From the NCBI GenBank assembly GCA_008973525.1, contig WACJ01000099.1, forward strand, positions 62,001 to 126,000: a stretch of 64,000 nt of DNA, given 5' to 3'. The translations under genes were made by a program, and so were the position numbers. Each line of letters opens with the position of its first letter. Position 1 is the first letter of the stretch. Shown here one piece after another: positions 12,185 to 23,821 of the stretch. This stretch comes from Stenopsyche tienmushanensis (Eukaryota > Arthropoda > Insecta > Trichoptera > Stenopsychidae). Under the pieces are notes generated by a model. The model saw only the letters and a program-made list of their open reading frames with translations, made no database searches and was not told the origin of the DNA.

Positions 12185-12490
12185 AACGGATTTAATTCGC
12201 CAGATTAACAGCGACATCTTCCGTCTCTCTTTAGGCGCATTATGCTATTTTAACAACGCCATCTTCTGTGGCACTGCGGGAACATTGCGCATGCAATTAC
12301 CGGCGATCGCGCAGGAGGCGGGAGTCGAGAAACATCGGTGGTTGGCCTTGGCTGCGGGAGGACGTCCTTTGCGCAGCCAAATTCATCTCTTTTGTGCTGA
12401 ATAAAATATTACCCAGGGAAGAGTCTTTTCGTTCGACGCTCGTCTGGCTGTACATGATCCGATGGAAGAACGGACCCGTGCGTTTAAATA
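12185..12490 (+). repeat. LTR-like repeat S, copy 1
   Basis: A GC-richer island shared with 42155-42545, 51345-51515 and, inverted, 59565-59735. Conserved phrases are cagcgacatcttc, cgcaggaggcgggagtcg, ggccttggctgcgggaggac, gcagccaaat and a polyadenylation signal (gtgctgaataaa). It ends near gaacggacccgtgcg. An AATAAA at a fixed place in a non-coding island fits the R/U5 part of an LTR. A SINE or another non-autonomous element is possible. Confidence 0.55.
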
Positions 12491-12539
12491 TGAATAACTT
12501 AAGCGGTTGTAACTTGCATTAGTGTTCATTTTAGATTTT

Positions 12540-12660
12540 TTTAATGCGAATTCGCATAAAAAAAGCTTTGTCCCCTAAAGAAAAATGAGGTATAGGTTCC
12601 TTTATTTTTTAAAACCGCATAACTTCAAAATCGCATAAAAAAGATCCGCATAAAAACAGT
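12540..12660 (+). repeat. cgcataa-box repeat family F, copy 1 (short)
   Basis: Contains aaaccgcataacttcaaaat, cgcataaaaaa and ccgcataaaaa, the phrases that define family F (17436, 24840, 36612, 49285 and 54030). Only a short end is present here. Confidence 0.55.
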
Positions 12661-13392
12661 CTCAAGTATAATGTAACATGAAAAATAAATAGCACTACTG
12701 AAGCCTTCTTCCTCACAATTGCGCCGTTGATTTTTGATGTGATTCATATTAGTATAGAACCATTATTTACTCAAGATATAGTGGCTTACATTCAAATATT
12801 TAGACGAATGAATGATTTTATAACAAACTTATTCATGCATAAAGAACGTGTCTCAATTTGGAAAGAAAATATTTATGATAAAAACTTTTCTCTAAGATCC
12901 CCTCGTATTTCTATCTTCATTGTTCCTTATACAATATACAGTTTTTCAAAACGTTTCACGGAATTTATATTCCACACATTGGATATTTCACACACATTCT
13001 GCTTTAAAGCCAAAAGTATACAGAGTGTCGAGTTTTGGAGTTCTCTCTATTCATATTTCCAGCATATCGACGGATACGTCACTGATACCAGTTTGAACAT
13101 TATTCTTCAGTTGAGCCAACTTGGATGGTCGGTGTAAACTAGAGATTTCAGATAGCCCTACAAATAGGGCTAAATAGGGCGAGCGCATTGGCTACCGAAA
13201 GATCAACCCCGTAAGGAGATTGAGGATCTAGAGAAGTATTCTCTCAAAAGATTCATGATGATCATGTGGTCATAACGAACAGAATTGATCGTAAATGTCT
13301 GATCGTTTTCTTCCAAAAATGATGATCCAATGATGCTTATTTTAACAGATCGCACCCTCCACCCTCGTTCACTACATGATCGTTACTAAATC
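12661..13392. other. Unidentified frame at 12727-13137 and AT-rich sequence
   Basis: The frame at 12727-13137 has 136 codons and no recognisable domain. It is rich in Ile, Phe and Ser, and I treat it as a chance frame. At 13155-13185 the phrase atagggc is repeated three times. Confidence 0.35.
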
Positions 13393-13515
13393 TACAAGAG
13401 AGAAAACATTTGATCCCGCTCTTTCAAATGAACGCCATTCCACTCTTCTTAGAATAACTGTTGCTTTAGGGCGCCCGTTTTAAATAAGGGAAATTCCCTG
13501 CCGTACCCTGTCGTG
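13393..13515 (+). repeat. Conserved transposon terminus family V, copy 2
   Basis: Same block as 2626-2750: gctctttcaaatgaacgcca, ccactcttctt, then gcgcccgttttaaataaggg and ccctgccgtaccctgtc. Confidence 0.65.
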
Positions 13516-14684
13516 CCTCATTCCATTCCCAGCATCATAATAGATTTAAACGGAACGAATATTTTTTCAAACAAATGCCCTTTATCTATCCGCTTTTTCC
13601 CCATCCAGTCTTCAATATGATCTGCAGAATTTTTCAGCTTTCATTGCCGGTGAGATTTTTAAACTTATGTCATTTTTGGCCAGTTTTGAAACCAAATACA
13701 AAAAACTTCCCCATCCACGTTGCAATGGACGTAAAAGCCTTTTATTGAATGGCTCATATTGTTAGATTTATGTTTCCGGCCCATTGTTGCCATATTCATT
13801 GTTCTATGTGCCATTTTTCTCATACGTCCACGTATTTTCACTTTTTTTGGCTTGTGTTTATCATTGATGCATATAAGAGTTGCACTAGCATAATGTTAGC
13901 AATGCATCGCTTGCATGACCGCAACGAAATCTCCTAGCAATGCATTTTTCAACATCTTTTTTGCTTAACACTATCGTGGCCGCGTCGAATGATCAGACCA
14001 TTGAACGGATTACTTCAAATAGATCAGCATATAAAAATTCGTTCGCCGTATTCGTCGATTAATGATGCATATGCTGCATTACCGGACACGAAAGTGTTAA
14101 TATCTAAATGATATTATCAAGCAATTATTAAGCGTTAATAAGATAACATCGCTCCATAAGTAGAAATATTTTTTTCGCATTACAACAATGATAAGAATCA
14201 TTACGACACCAAACATGGTTATGCAAAAAAAATCCTTCTTAGGCCCGGAATCGTTTTTAAATTTAAAAAAATGTATGAAATCAATTAACTATTGATGAAA
14301 GTCGAAGCACACATTAATCATGGTTCACATATTGACAATGTCAGGCGTATTATTCAATCATGAATAGTTGTCCGGGTTAATGGTACATATGCTGTGTCAT
14401 CGACCATTGTAATTTTAGCAATGTCGTTTGAAATTAACTGAGCATGTGATTCTTTGTGTTTATGAAACCTCGACGATAAGCTGATCACCACAAACAATCG
14501 ATAAATCAAACGCCTGTTCTCATGTTCTATTTACCTTGATTTTCAAAACAATCGAGCAAGAGTTTAAGAAATCTTGTTAAACGAGGCAGAAATCACAACG
14601 AGGGTAAGGTTGTGAAAATGGATCCGGAATGGGATAATAAGAGCGACATACATGGATTGATTGCTAAAAATTTCGCGTGTATGA
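13516..14684. other. No recognisable feature
   Basis: AT-rich, with no coding frame of note. The gatcat/gatcg words are frequent from 13250 to 14100, but no repeat unit could be defined. Confidence 0.4.
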
Positions 14685-14880
14685 TAGGATGATCGCGTAA
14701 ATTTGGGTTAACGATCTATACAATCGTGCGATGTACGCAGGAAGCTCTCCGTCTCTGTCTCTCATGCGCAGCTACCGAACTGCGCTACGTTCTATCAGTC
14801 TCTGTATCTTTTCGAGCTCAACGTACAAGAGTGCTCTCTATGAATCATTGGAATTCGCTCGCAAATACGCGATCATCCTA
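14685..14880. mobile_element. Short MITE with near-perfect terminal inverted repeats
   Basis: The left end taggatgatcgcgta (14685-14699) is the exact reverse complement of the right end tacgcgatcatccta (14866-14880), and similarity continues imperfectly a few bases inward. The 196 bp interval is less AT-rich than its flanks and has no plausible gene. A target duplication is not obvious. Confidence 0.55.
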
Positions 14881-16084
14881 CCATATAGGTTAAGTATGAG
14901 TATGAGCTATTATGATTTGGACCAGTTATCCGTGTTTGTCCACCCCGGCAGTCCATCGGATAATAGAAAGTCAACTGTATTGGCGATATTAATTTAAAAT
15001 AATATCATGTGGAAATCGCATACGATATTAAATCAGTGTTTAACAGCGTGTGAGCCGCGCGTGTAAACTTGCACGTTTCGTTGAAAATCCACTTTGCAAT
15101 GGAATTTTCAACGCTTTTCGTACTCTACATTTTCGAAACGAAGGTAAATATTTTTTCCGTACACCCTTGCTATTGCCGCGAGAAAATGACAAATTGATGG
15201 CTTTCAAAATCATATACATACTTTACCAGAACAAAGGAGAAATTAAGTACCTGTCATATTCAGATAAATGATCACGACATTTTTTTCATTACATTATCCA
15301 ATAAAAATACATTTTTCAATTGATGTAAAAATGTAACGGGGATTTGAAATTGATGTACGAGCGTAAAGGGACGATTAAGTACGTGTGTTGGTTCTCAAGC
15401 ACGGGCCGTCGAGGGGAAGCCCCTCGCAGTATATATAGTAAATTAATTTTCTTGTTTGGAAATATTTTTTCGAATTTTGGACAGTGATATTCATGCTCCA
15501 AATATATGATAAAAATATTATTTTTATCTTAAGTAACAAAGGTGGCGACTCAGCTTCCATTATGTAACCAACAAGAGAAGAGCAGATGTTACGGATTTGA
15601 TTAAAGGAATACGATTCTGACGTTGCTGTATTATATAGTATAACATCTTTTGTGAGTCGTGGGAGAACATGAAAATAAAATAAAGCGGATTGATAAAAAC
15701 TTGTGTCGGCAAAAATATACCATGCTCCATATAACATAATTAGATATATTTTGGCTTGTGGGACTGACTGATGAATTCTTAATACCTAGCTACATGAGAG
15801 ATGTGATCACATTTTTGCGAGGCATAATCGCTTAGAAAATCATGTAAAAACGCTAAATCATACTGTTTTCGCGGATCTGGTCCTATAAAAAAAAATTGAT
15901 TGAATGTATTTATTAGGGACAAACGTAATTTTGAAAAATTCGGGATTGAATTTTTATCTAACAGAAATCGTACACCTCACCAGCACAATGAAGGCTACTA
16001 AATCAAGACATTCCCGTCGAAATCTGGATGCTTAGAAACAGTGGCATAACTACTAATTGTCGAGCTTAGATGACGCCTATGGGC
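14881..16084. other. No supported gene; hairpin at 15402-15418
   Basis: Frames at 15050-15271 and 15316-15737 have no recognisable domain. The short hairpin cgaggggaagcccctcg lies at about 15402-15418, inside a block that is GC-richer than its flanks and reminiscent of transposon ends. Family unknown. Confidence 0.35.
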
Positions 16085-16470
16085 AGTAAATGTCTAATCT
16101 ATGTATACATATATGGAGTACATATATAAGTTTTTCAAATTGTTATATTAACCTTTCTCTACCGGTGATGTATTTACTACACCTCGACTCTAAAAATGGG
16201 AATATCGATATGAAATATAATAGATACGGAGTTCAGATTTTTTGTATTCCTCCGTTATATAATTACGAATCACATCAAAGTATTATAGCATATAAGTATT
16301 CATCTGGAGCGTTGGAAATAAATAATTTGTCGGGAAATCGGGAATTTTGCGAGTTTTGGAGGCTGAGCGTGCCTTTTCAGCAGCAAGTTGCCTGGCTTCC
16401 AAAATCAGATCCAGACTAAATGACGAAACACTCGATTTAATGTTACTTTGGGCATATTTTCAAAATAATA
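16085..16470 (+). pseudogene. hAT-1 transposase C-terminal fragment
   Basis: The frame at 16347-16568 reads VLEAERAFSAASCLASKIRS followed by RLNDETLDLMLLWAYF. This is the classical hAT C-terminal dimerisation signature (ERAFSA, then K-x-R-x-RL and a hydrophobic helix). The upstream 16085-16340 part is shared with 3885-4135 and 53375-53465, so it belongs to the element, but it no longer reads as one protein. The catalytic core and BED domain are absent. The remaining codons to 16568 are AT-rich read-through. Confidence 0.65.
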
Positions 16471-17435
16471 TATGCGTTGGCGCCTTAATTTTAAATGCTA
16501 AAATCGGAATTTTTAAGAAACATAATCGAATGCTATCATTTTTAATCGTTTCTATCTTACTTTCATGATGTATATCTCAACAGCGATAAGGACAATGAAT
16601 AGGCAAAAGTGCCATTCTTTAAGCGTCTGAGCATCCCCTAGCGACATTCCATTCATATCGACTTTCAGCCCTCGGTGAATGTTTTCATTCTCATTTTTTT
16701 CAAGTGTTCATCAATGCAAACCCTTTGTTTTTATTGTTAATTTAAAACGATGTAGATATCGAACATGCATTCAACCATGTTACACAATTATCAACGTTTA
16801 CGATATTTTTGTTTTTGAAATGAAAACGTCACAAAAGGTGAAACTCTAACCGGCAATCGGTTGGAAAGAAACGTAGAATCGTTTGTATTCTCTCCATCGT
16901 TTACATAGTAGACAAGCACATGTGCTGTGCCGCATCTACTGTGTTTGTACGTCTCATAAAGCAACCACTAGACCAGTAGCCTGTCTACCTTATTATATTA
17001 TATAATACACAAACATGTTCTTCGGATATGTTGCATTTAACGATGAGAATGCGCCCATTTCTATAAAGCTAATTTTTATTTCAGTTATAAATCAGGAATA
17101 TTACATGATACTAAGCTTTTAACTTTACGGACATTGATATCAATTTTTGTAACTTGAATAATTATACATACGGACATTAAATTAAAATCTACAAAGCTGT
17201 TATTTGGTCTATAAGTAGTTTTCGTTCATTTTCGTTAAATGAGCGTCTTCTACTTTCTATAAACGGTGGCTAGGGTTTTATTAGGCGTGGCTAAAGTTTT
17301 AGCGTGGGAACTCCCGTACTATTAGGACAACACCAGACACTACGATACTAACAATAATTGGAATTCCCACAAGGATCGCGACCTAAATAATGACTAAAGA
17401 CGCATAGATAGAAATTGATTTTAAACATACACTTA
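16471..17435. other. No recognisable feature
   Basis: AT-rich, with no supported gene, repeat partner or structured element. Confidence 0.4.
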
Positions 17436-18200
17436 CATCTTTTTTTGTGCGGTAGATGCGTTCCATGGATTTTAAAAAACGCATAACTTTGAAACAGCAA
17501 TATAAAATATACCCAAAATCGCACAAAAAAAGTTAATAAAATATCAGGAAAATTATAAAAAAATAATATTTTAAGAATACCTTGCATCATTGGTAAAATT
17601 TTAAAGCATCTGGTGTTTCTCTTCTTCAGAAGAAATATTATATGTTAATGTCATCATTGTTTTGTGTAGATTTTCTCTTTCAATATAATTCTTATTTATT
17701 AAGATGTCGCCACAAATATTTTACAAAGTTTTAAAAATAAAGTCATTTTTGGCCTTAGTTTTATTTTTTTTAAATAGTTAAAAATTAAACTTTAACATAA
17801 ATCTGGTAGGAACAATAGAAGATTACATATAAAAGGTTTTTATTCAATTTGAAGTGAATCAAATAATTAAAACTTGAGATATCATGTCAACCGTGTTGAA
17901 AAAAGTAGCATCGTGAAAAACGCGCTTAAAGATTTCATTCTGATAGTTGCCGCTTCACTAAAAAAGCTATAACTCAGTAAATAGTTATATTTTCAGAAAT
18001 TTTTTTGCAGGATGTATTTTTAAAAGTCGAAATATTGAAAAAAATGCAACAAAAAAAGACAAAATCGATTTTTTAAAAATTCTAAGCTAGAATACTTTTT
18101 TAAAGGGGGTGGTCGTAATTCAGCGATAGAAGATACAACATGATATAAACAGTCCAAAATTCTAATTTTTTTCTTCCAAATTTCAGTTACTGTTTTAGTA
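17436..18200 (+). repeat. cgcataa-box family F, copy 2 (5' end and middle)
   Basis: Starts with tttttttgtgcggtagatgc and ccatggattttaaaaa, then cgcataactttgaaacagc and aaaatcgcacaaaaaaag. A long AT-rich middle follows, shared with 24870-25420: aaatctggtaggaacaatag, atatcatgtcaaccgtgtt, gtagcatcgtgaaaaacgcg, and the block ending cgatagaagatacaacatga. It is non-coding. The 3' end box present in copy 3 was not found. Confidence 0.7.
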
Positions 18201-19161
18201 TCATTATGTTTAAGCTTATTAATGATTTTTAATATACGGACTATACATTATGCATTAAATTGCATACAGATATTTAACCATGGATCATATTTCATCTCTT
18301 TTCCATCAACTTTCCTTGTAAAACAGTGTCATACAGTAAGAACTTGGCTTTTTATTATATAATTTATTGCGCATTATAAATAATAGTAAAATAATTTAAA
18401 AAATCCTTATTTAAACAATCTGAAAGCTACTGAAACTATAACTATTTGTTGATGAACAATTTCTACAAGACGAACTTTGAATACACAGAACTTCACAGAC
18501 AGTGCACTAGATTCTTGCTATGGTGTATTATTTAAGGGGCATTGGCATCTTGTATAATCTGCGTTCCAGTTGGTGTGTCCAGTTGGTGGAAATTGTATTT
18601 ATTTTATAAAACATACTATGGGAGAAGTCACAGAATACTTAAAACATAGAAAATTAGAACGCACGAATTTCAAAAGCTCGTTTGTATTCCTGTATAAAAT
18701 AGTGATATATATATCACTTGGGATAAATTTGGAAAACAATATTTTTGTCCGGGGGGTTGCGCATTTAAAAGCCTACCCTCGTCGAAGTCCTTCGTGCTTT
18801 CAAATAAATCAAAATGAAATGCGTCTGCGCGAATATTCAAAACTGAATTCGGAATTTATCTATCTGCAATGTTTTGCTGTGGTTTCGAATTCAACCCCAT
18901 CACCGGATCGACGTATACTATTCTATTACAATCATCCGAATTCAAATGATTGCAGTTCATATGTAATTTGAGCGATGGTAAAATCAGTTCATAAATTTGG
19001 TAGATATCAAACATTTGGGTTGATATTCAATATTGACTGCACTTTGCCATCAAACGAAATTGGATTTTTGCGGTTTGGTGTGATATTAAATTTTCATTAA
19101 AGAAATGTTTTTTTCAATAAAATGGCACTCCATATCCATTTCAAAATACTCATTTTATTTT
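18201..19161. other. Unidentified frame at 18570-18971 in AT-rich sequence
   Basis: The 133-codon frame at 18570-18971 is somewhat richer in Arg, Ser, Asn and Pro than most chance frames here, but I recognise no domain and see no splice signals. The rest is AT-rich. Confidence 0.3.
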
Positions 19162-19790
19162 ATTGATCAAGGTACATTTTTATATCATTGTTTGAATTAA
19201 CATTTTACCACGTAAATAATTTTTCAATGAAAGAAATTAATAATAATCTGAAGGGGCAATGCCTGGAGAGTATAGAGGATGAAGTAAAGTATCCCAGTCC
19301 AATGATAATAATTTATTTCTGACGAGCAAAAACACATGATTCTGGCCGTTTTCTGGCAATTACATAATTTAGATTGTCTAGTTGGAAACAATATTTTGTT
19401 GAATTGATAGTTTCACCTTGCTGAAGTAGCTCATAATAAACTACCCCCTTCCAGTACCACAAATGCATAGCAAAACCTTTTTTGGATGTAGGCCAGGTTA
19501 AGCTACAGTTAAAGCTTCTGTACCCTTGATCCGAGACCGTTTATGTTGAATATTCTCATAGACTATCCAAATTTCATCTCAAGTGATAAGTCTCTTCAAA
19601 AAAGGTTGGCTATTATGTCGTTGGAGAAGAAGATCGCATGTTGAAATACGCCGAAGTTTATTTGAGTCTGAACACATCTGAACGATTGATGTAGCCCAAT
19701 TTTGTCAGATGATTATGGACGGATGCTCGTGGAATTTCTAACTTGTTAGCTGTTTCGTATTTAGTATTGCGAATAAACTTTTTAATTACT
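19162..19790 (-). pseudogene. Mariner-A transposase, internally deleted
   Basis: The minus strand is collinear with the copies at 47423-48205 and 50166-50537. It reads LTKLGYINRS, RLIT.DEIWIVYEN, the HPKKVLLCIWYW-like segment, LDNLNYVIARKRPES, then FARQK and LSLDWDTLLHPLYSP. Compared with the 47 kb copy, the stretch coding for the second catalytic Asp region (HHxNARPH) is deleted near 19335. The N-terminal start is deleted, so the 5' terminal repeat (gcgaataaactt) sits almost directly against mid-protein sequence at about 19750-19780. The 3' end breaks at a gatcaa near 19165. Not functional. Confidence 0.65.
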
Positions 19791-19859
19791 TAGCAGAAAT
19801 ACGAATAATATCGGAGAATAATGAAAAAAGGCAAATATATTCGAATTTCGATATTCGAT

Positions 19860-20205
19860 TGGGTTGGAGCCAAAATCTTTCCCTGGAGCATTCTTTTTAG
19901 ATATGTTTAACACTTTGAACAGAGCTTTCTCATGTACAAATGATGATACAAAATTGTGAATACACTACCCTAAGATATCTTCAAAATGTCAGCTATTTCA
20001 CGCAACTTTAATTCACAATCGACTAAAACTATTTTGTGGACATTGTTGTGTTTTCTGGAACAAGTGTTGATTTTGGACGACAAAAGCATTCAGCTTCATT
20101 GGTGTTTGTACAGCCACGTTTTAAAATCAACAAAGCATCTTTCTACCATTTGTTTCGTCGAAGCAGAGTTCGAACAGATTGTCCAGTTAGGAATGTCGTT
20201 TTTAA
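19860..20205 (-). pseudogene. Mariner (second lineage, B) N-terminal half
   Basis: Read from right to left on the minus strand in shifting frames: DFKRGCTNTNEAE, RPKS.LVPENTT, then HKIVLVDCELKLREIADILK, a stop, SVFTILYHHLYMRKLCSK and LKRML. This is the N-terminal helix-turn-helix region of mariner transposases (the LREIAD.LKIS and HLSMRKLCSKW signatures). The catalytic domain is missing, with a break near 19860 next to attcgaa-rich DNA. Confidence 0.6.
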
Positions 20206-20340
20206 AAAGAAAGAGTTAAATTCAAACATTTTTTTTAAAATTAATTCCATCGATGCAATGTATTCTCATTTGGTAGATGCAACCTTTTCCCATCTATTTA
20301 ATATTTTTTTAATTCCAGAAGATTAGAATTTAACGAGTTT
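20206..20340 (-). pseudogene. Mariner C-terminal scrap
   Basis: The minus strand reads RWEKVASTK, a stop, then EYIASMELILKKMF. This resembles the last residues of mariner transposases (RWEK....G.Y). It lies upstream of an N-terminal half in the same orientation, so the two come from different copies or a rearrangement. Confidence 0.45.
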
Positions 20341-20890
20341 TGATAAGGAATATTTTTCGATTCCTCATTTGACCTCTTCTATATTTACGATTTCTTCCCC
20401 CGGATAAATATTATTGCATCGATCTAAATAAATGATAGTCGGATAGAACAAAGTGTTAACGGCAATCAACGGCACTTTTAATATTTCTAATTTTGAACAA
20501 TAAATCTCCTTCGTTTTGGTTTTACAATTATGGAAGGACTTCGTGGTAGATTATCTTTTTGGAGCCACATTATACATTTAAAAGAGCTATTTTTACTGTT
20601 AGACCGGGTGGAAGGGTTGGTTTCTTTACCTGCCCATTAGAAAGCCATTGTCTTTTGCGTTTTTGATTTGACTATAACACCCATTTTTCATCTCCAGTCT
20701 CAAGATATTCATCTTGAAATGCTGTTTGAAAAAAAAATGTAGAAAATAATGTTCTCCAAATGTAAGTCGACTAACAAAATATACAATACGTGTTGTAAAA
20801 TGAGTGGCTGAGACACAACTGATTAATGATTAAATATGAAAAAAAACGTCATTTCTAACCGGACAATCTAATATTTGTCAAGCCATTGCT
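20341..20890. other. No recognisable feature
   Basis: AT-rich sequence between mariner pieces, with no supported gene. Confidence 0.35.
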
Positions 20891-21015
20891 TTGTTGTCAC
20901 TAAAACTACTTCATTGTGAACTAAACATCAGATTGTTATGAAATTTTGACACGTATTGTTTGAAAGTAAAGCGGCGCTAACTATATGCCATCCTACGAAT
21001 TTATTGAATGATGTG
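20891..21015 (-). repeat. Mariner-B terminal region
   Basis: The phrase gaactaaacatcagattgtt, aaattttgacacgtatt and the outer end atcctacgaatttattgaat are shared with 29235-29372, and the last part with the right ends at 40285 and 45412. In this orientation it is the 5' end of a minus-strand mariner. Confidence 0.55.
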
Positions 21016-21831
21016 TTATCTATATAATAATAAACAATATCAATAATTAAAAAAATATCTTCATACATTAAAAACAGTAGCATCATTTTTCAAAGTATTT
21101 TTATTCCAGTGGAGTTTAATTAATTTTTGTCGTTTGCATTAATATACTTGCAAATGACAGGTTTCAGTATTTAATTTGAGTTTGAAGTAGATCGTCCTTA
21201 TAGCAGTCCTCACTGAACTCTTTATGAAAAGTGTTTTTAATTACGATTTTTTCCTCTTGTGCATTCAGAATTGGAAAGGTTGTTAATGACGGGTGTAAAT
21301 AGAATATTTCATTAATGCACACAAGTTTGAGCGAAAGCTCGTTCAACATTTCTGTGGAACAAAATTGAGTTAATATCCTGTGTGCCCTCAAAATTAAATG
21401 AAATAAAGCCACATGCAAATGGTTTCTGGGGTGGCAACAAAAAAATCTGCCAATCTAGCAATGTATCAGCTGTAGCATCTTATTGTATATGATTCGTTCA
21501 TATGTCTCAGGATCAAAATTCAAACATCAACGTTTTTCTATTATATTTAGGGGTCACTACCATGGTTTGAAGTTTAGTAAAAAAAATTGAAACACTGTAT
21601 TAATGACTGAAATATTGCTTTTGATCTATGTCGATTGTCATTAATTTATTATATTCCGCATAGAATGGACCATTTTATTTGTAGTCTTAAAATCAGAGTC
21701 ATCCTTCCAAGTTTCAACATCTTTATTCAAAAACTGTGATGAGATATCCAGTATCTGAAAAAATCATAACGAACTGCTAGTCACATCCGACAGGGACAAA
21801 TAGCACGATGAACACCAGCAGGCTTCCTAAA
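21016..21831. other. No recognisable feature
   Basis: AT-rich. The minus-strand frame at 21164-21418 (84 codons) has no recognisable domain, although its composition is less skewed than most. Confidence 0.35.
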
Positions 21832-22335
21832 TTAAACTCCTTTTTCAGGAATTCCTTCCAAGTAAATGATGGAAAGATTCAGTAGCTCTCTATAGTCTTC
21901 TCGAGGTTCATACACTTTAAGTTGTTTTTGAGCTAAAGAAATCCTGTCTGTAGTAATATTTCCTATGATTTTTGAGGACTTGGTATCATAAATTGCTGTT
22001 TTATAATGACATTGATCAATTTTGTCCCAGTTCTTCTTAAATCTTTTAAACAATTGGATATCAGGAGCACTAGACGGACTGAGCGATTGACTCACTACAG
22101 CTTCTAATATAATTACCATTATATGATGGCGACAAGCTGGACAAAGCATTTCTTCTTTCATTTTCTGCTCCAGAAGAACACAAGCTCCATTTCTTAAATC
22201 AGTGTTTACAGCTGTAGCGTTAAAACTTAAACGTAATACTTCACCAATAGAAGGTAACTTTGATTGATGCAGATTTGGTGTTGATTGGTCGATAAGCCAA
22301 CTATTGGTTTCATTTTTAATTAATAAACCCTTGAA
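21832..22335 (-). pseudogene. Uncharacterised conserved family 1, copy 2 (fragment)
   Basis: Near-identical to 5570-6060, inverted. The main frame (21832-22161) reads KEEMLCPACRHHIMVIILEA, PSSAPDIQLFKRFKKNWDKID, a variable KTAIYD segment, LAQKQLKVYEPREDY and LLNLSIIYLEGIPEKGV. It then stops exactly where the copy at 6060 goes out of frame. The upstream part (22162-22335) continues in another frame with the LRNGACVLLEQK and SWLIDQSTPNL phrases. This copy keeps CPAC before RHH, so it shows the ancestral state of the motif deleted in copy 1. Neither N- nor C-terminal flanks are complete. Role unknown. Confidence 0.6.
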
Positions 22336-22893
22336 AAATAAGGACCACCCTAATATACATATTATGATTTATGTTCATATTGAATTGAATATCGATTGAT
22401 ATTATCATTATCTACTGTCATATATAATTTAAAAGTATCCTGGATTATTTTCATAATTTTTTGAAAGCGCTCTTTGTCACTTCAGCACATATTTGTGCAA
22501 ATTGGGAATTTCTACAATGGAGCAATTGAAAATTTAATACAAGCCTTTGAGAAAGCCTAAACACTTAAGCACTGAAGAAAATATGGTGACCCAACATTTC
22601 TCCATGCCTTGGCTAAATTTTGCATACATCGTTACTTAGGAGGTCCTGCGTAATACAAAGGATAACTCATCCTTCAAGAAATTCCATACCACTTAATTAA
22701 AATTTATGAAGATAAACTACACTTTTTTGAATGATGCAATGAAAGACATCAAGATGTATCCGTCTTATGCAATTACGAAACGATTGCAATAAATAATTAT
22801 TAATAAAATGAATTAATTTAAACTAATTTTGTATTAGGGTTTATTGAAATTTTTGAAATGAATATCGAAAAACGACGACCTTCTATGGTTATA
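22336..22893. other. No recognisable feature
   Basis: AT-rich, with no supported gene or repeat partner. Confidence 0.4.
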
Positions 22894-23821
22894 TTAAGGC
22901 GTCTTCTCACTTTAGGCGCCTCAAAAATAGGCTTTTTTCACGATTTTTTTTCGAGGATTTTCGCTAAAAATTATGAGATAAAATCGATCTTATGTAATAA
23001 ACACATCTTTCAAGTAAATGAAAAAAAATTCTTTTTCTTTTTTTGAATAATTATTATAATAAAACAGTAGCATCGAAAAACCCGTGTAGAAATGTTATGT
23101 TAGTGGCTTGTTGATGGTATCTCCGAGATGGGTCATTTGAAACATAAAAATAAAACAGTTTTAGATTTGGTATATCAGTGGCTATAGCGCATATCATCAG
23201 AATTTTGATATTCACGAAAATAACAAAATGGCGCATATTTTTCGAAAAAGTAAAAAAAAACGCGTTTTTTTTGCAGTTTTTTGTAAAAAAAATTTACTTA
23301 AAATCAAAATTTCAAAAATCTGATGATATGCGCTATAGCCATAACTATGAAAAATATGTCATTCAAATTTCATGACAATCGGCCGGATAGTTTCCGAAAT
23401 TTCATCAACAAGCCACCGAAAAACCTTGTTTTGAGATAAACGCGTTTAAAGTTTTGATTGTAGAAAAATTGCCCAGACACAGCTGTTGAAACACTCGTTG
23501 TTATTTTGGGTATTTCCTCCGAAGATCTTCATAAATCGGTTTCAAAATCTCGTGAATATTCTCAGCTAGAGCAAAAGGATGTTTAAAAGTTTCTATCTGA
23601 TTGTTTTTCACCACTTTCTTGTACTTGCATCATGAGTCTGAACAATACGTATGCAGCCGGGTGCTCTCAGGTAGTCACCTAACGGTCGCCCAAAAATGTA
23701 GTTAAACTCGTCCGATCTTTATGAAATTTCGATATAACATTTTTGAAGATATGTACTTTCAAAATTTAAAATAAAATAAAAATCAATTTTTTTAAATTTG
23801 TAAAGTGAGAAGACGCCTTAA
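22894..23821. mobile_element. TTAA-bounded 0.92 kb element, copy 1
   Basis: Bounded by TTAA on both sides, followed inward by a perfect 16 bp inverted repeat (ggcgtcttctcacttt and its complement). Inside is an imperfect hairpin: ggcttgttgatg (23105-23116) pairs with catcaacaagcc (23403-23414), and ggctatagcgcatatcatca pairs with its complement around 23320-23340, leaving a loop rich in poly-A/T and cgcg. It has no convincing protein; a 60-codon minus frame at 23054-23236 falls in the hairpin arm. TTAA ends are the hallmark of piggyBac-type insertion, so a non-autonomous piggyBac-like element is the simplest reading. Confidence 0.7.

Noticed and set aside
12727..13137. 136-codon open frame, one of the longer in the window
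   Set aside because: No domain, no splice context, and composition typical of AT-rich chance frames.
18570..18971. 133-codon open frame
   Set aside because: No recognisable family or conserved copy, and no splice signals; kept only as an unidentified stretch.
23054..23236. A 60-codon minus frame nearly identical to one at 28404-28586, which could suggest a conserved small gene
   Set aside because: Both lie in the arm of the hairpin of the two TTAA elements, so similarity is explained by repeat copying; the differences between copies do not favour silent changes.
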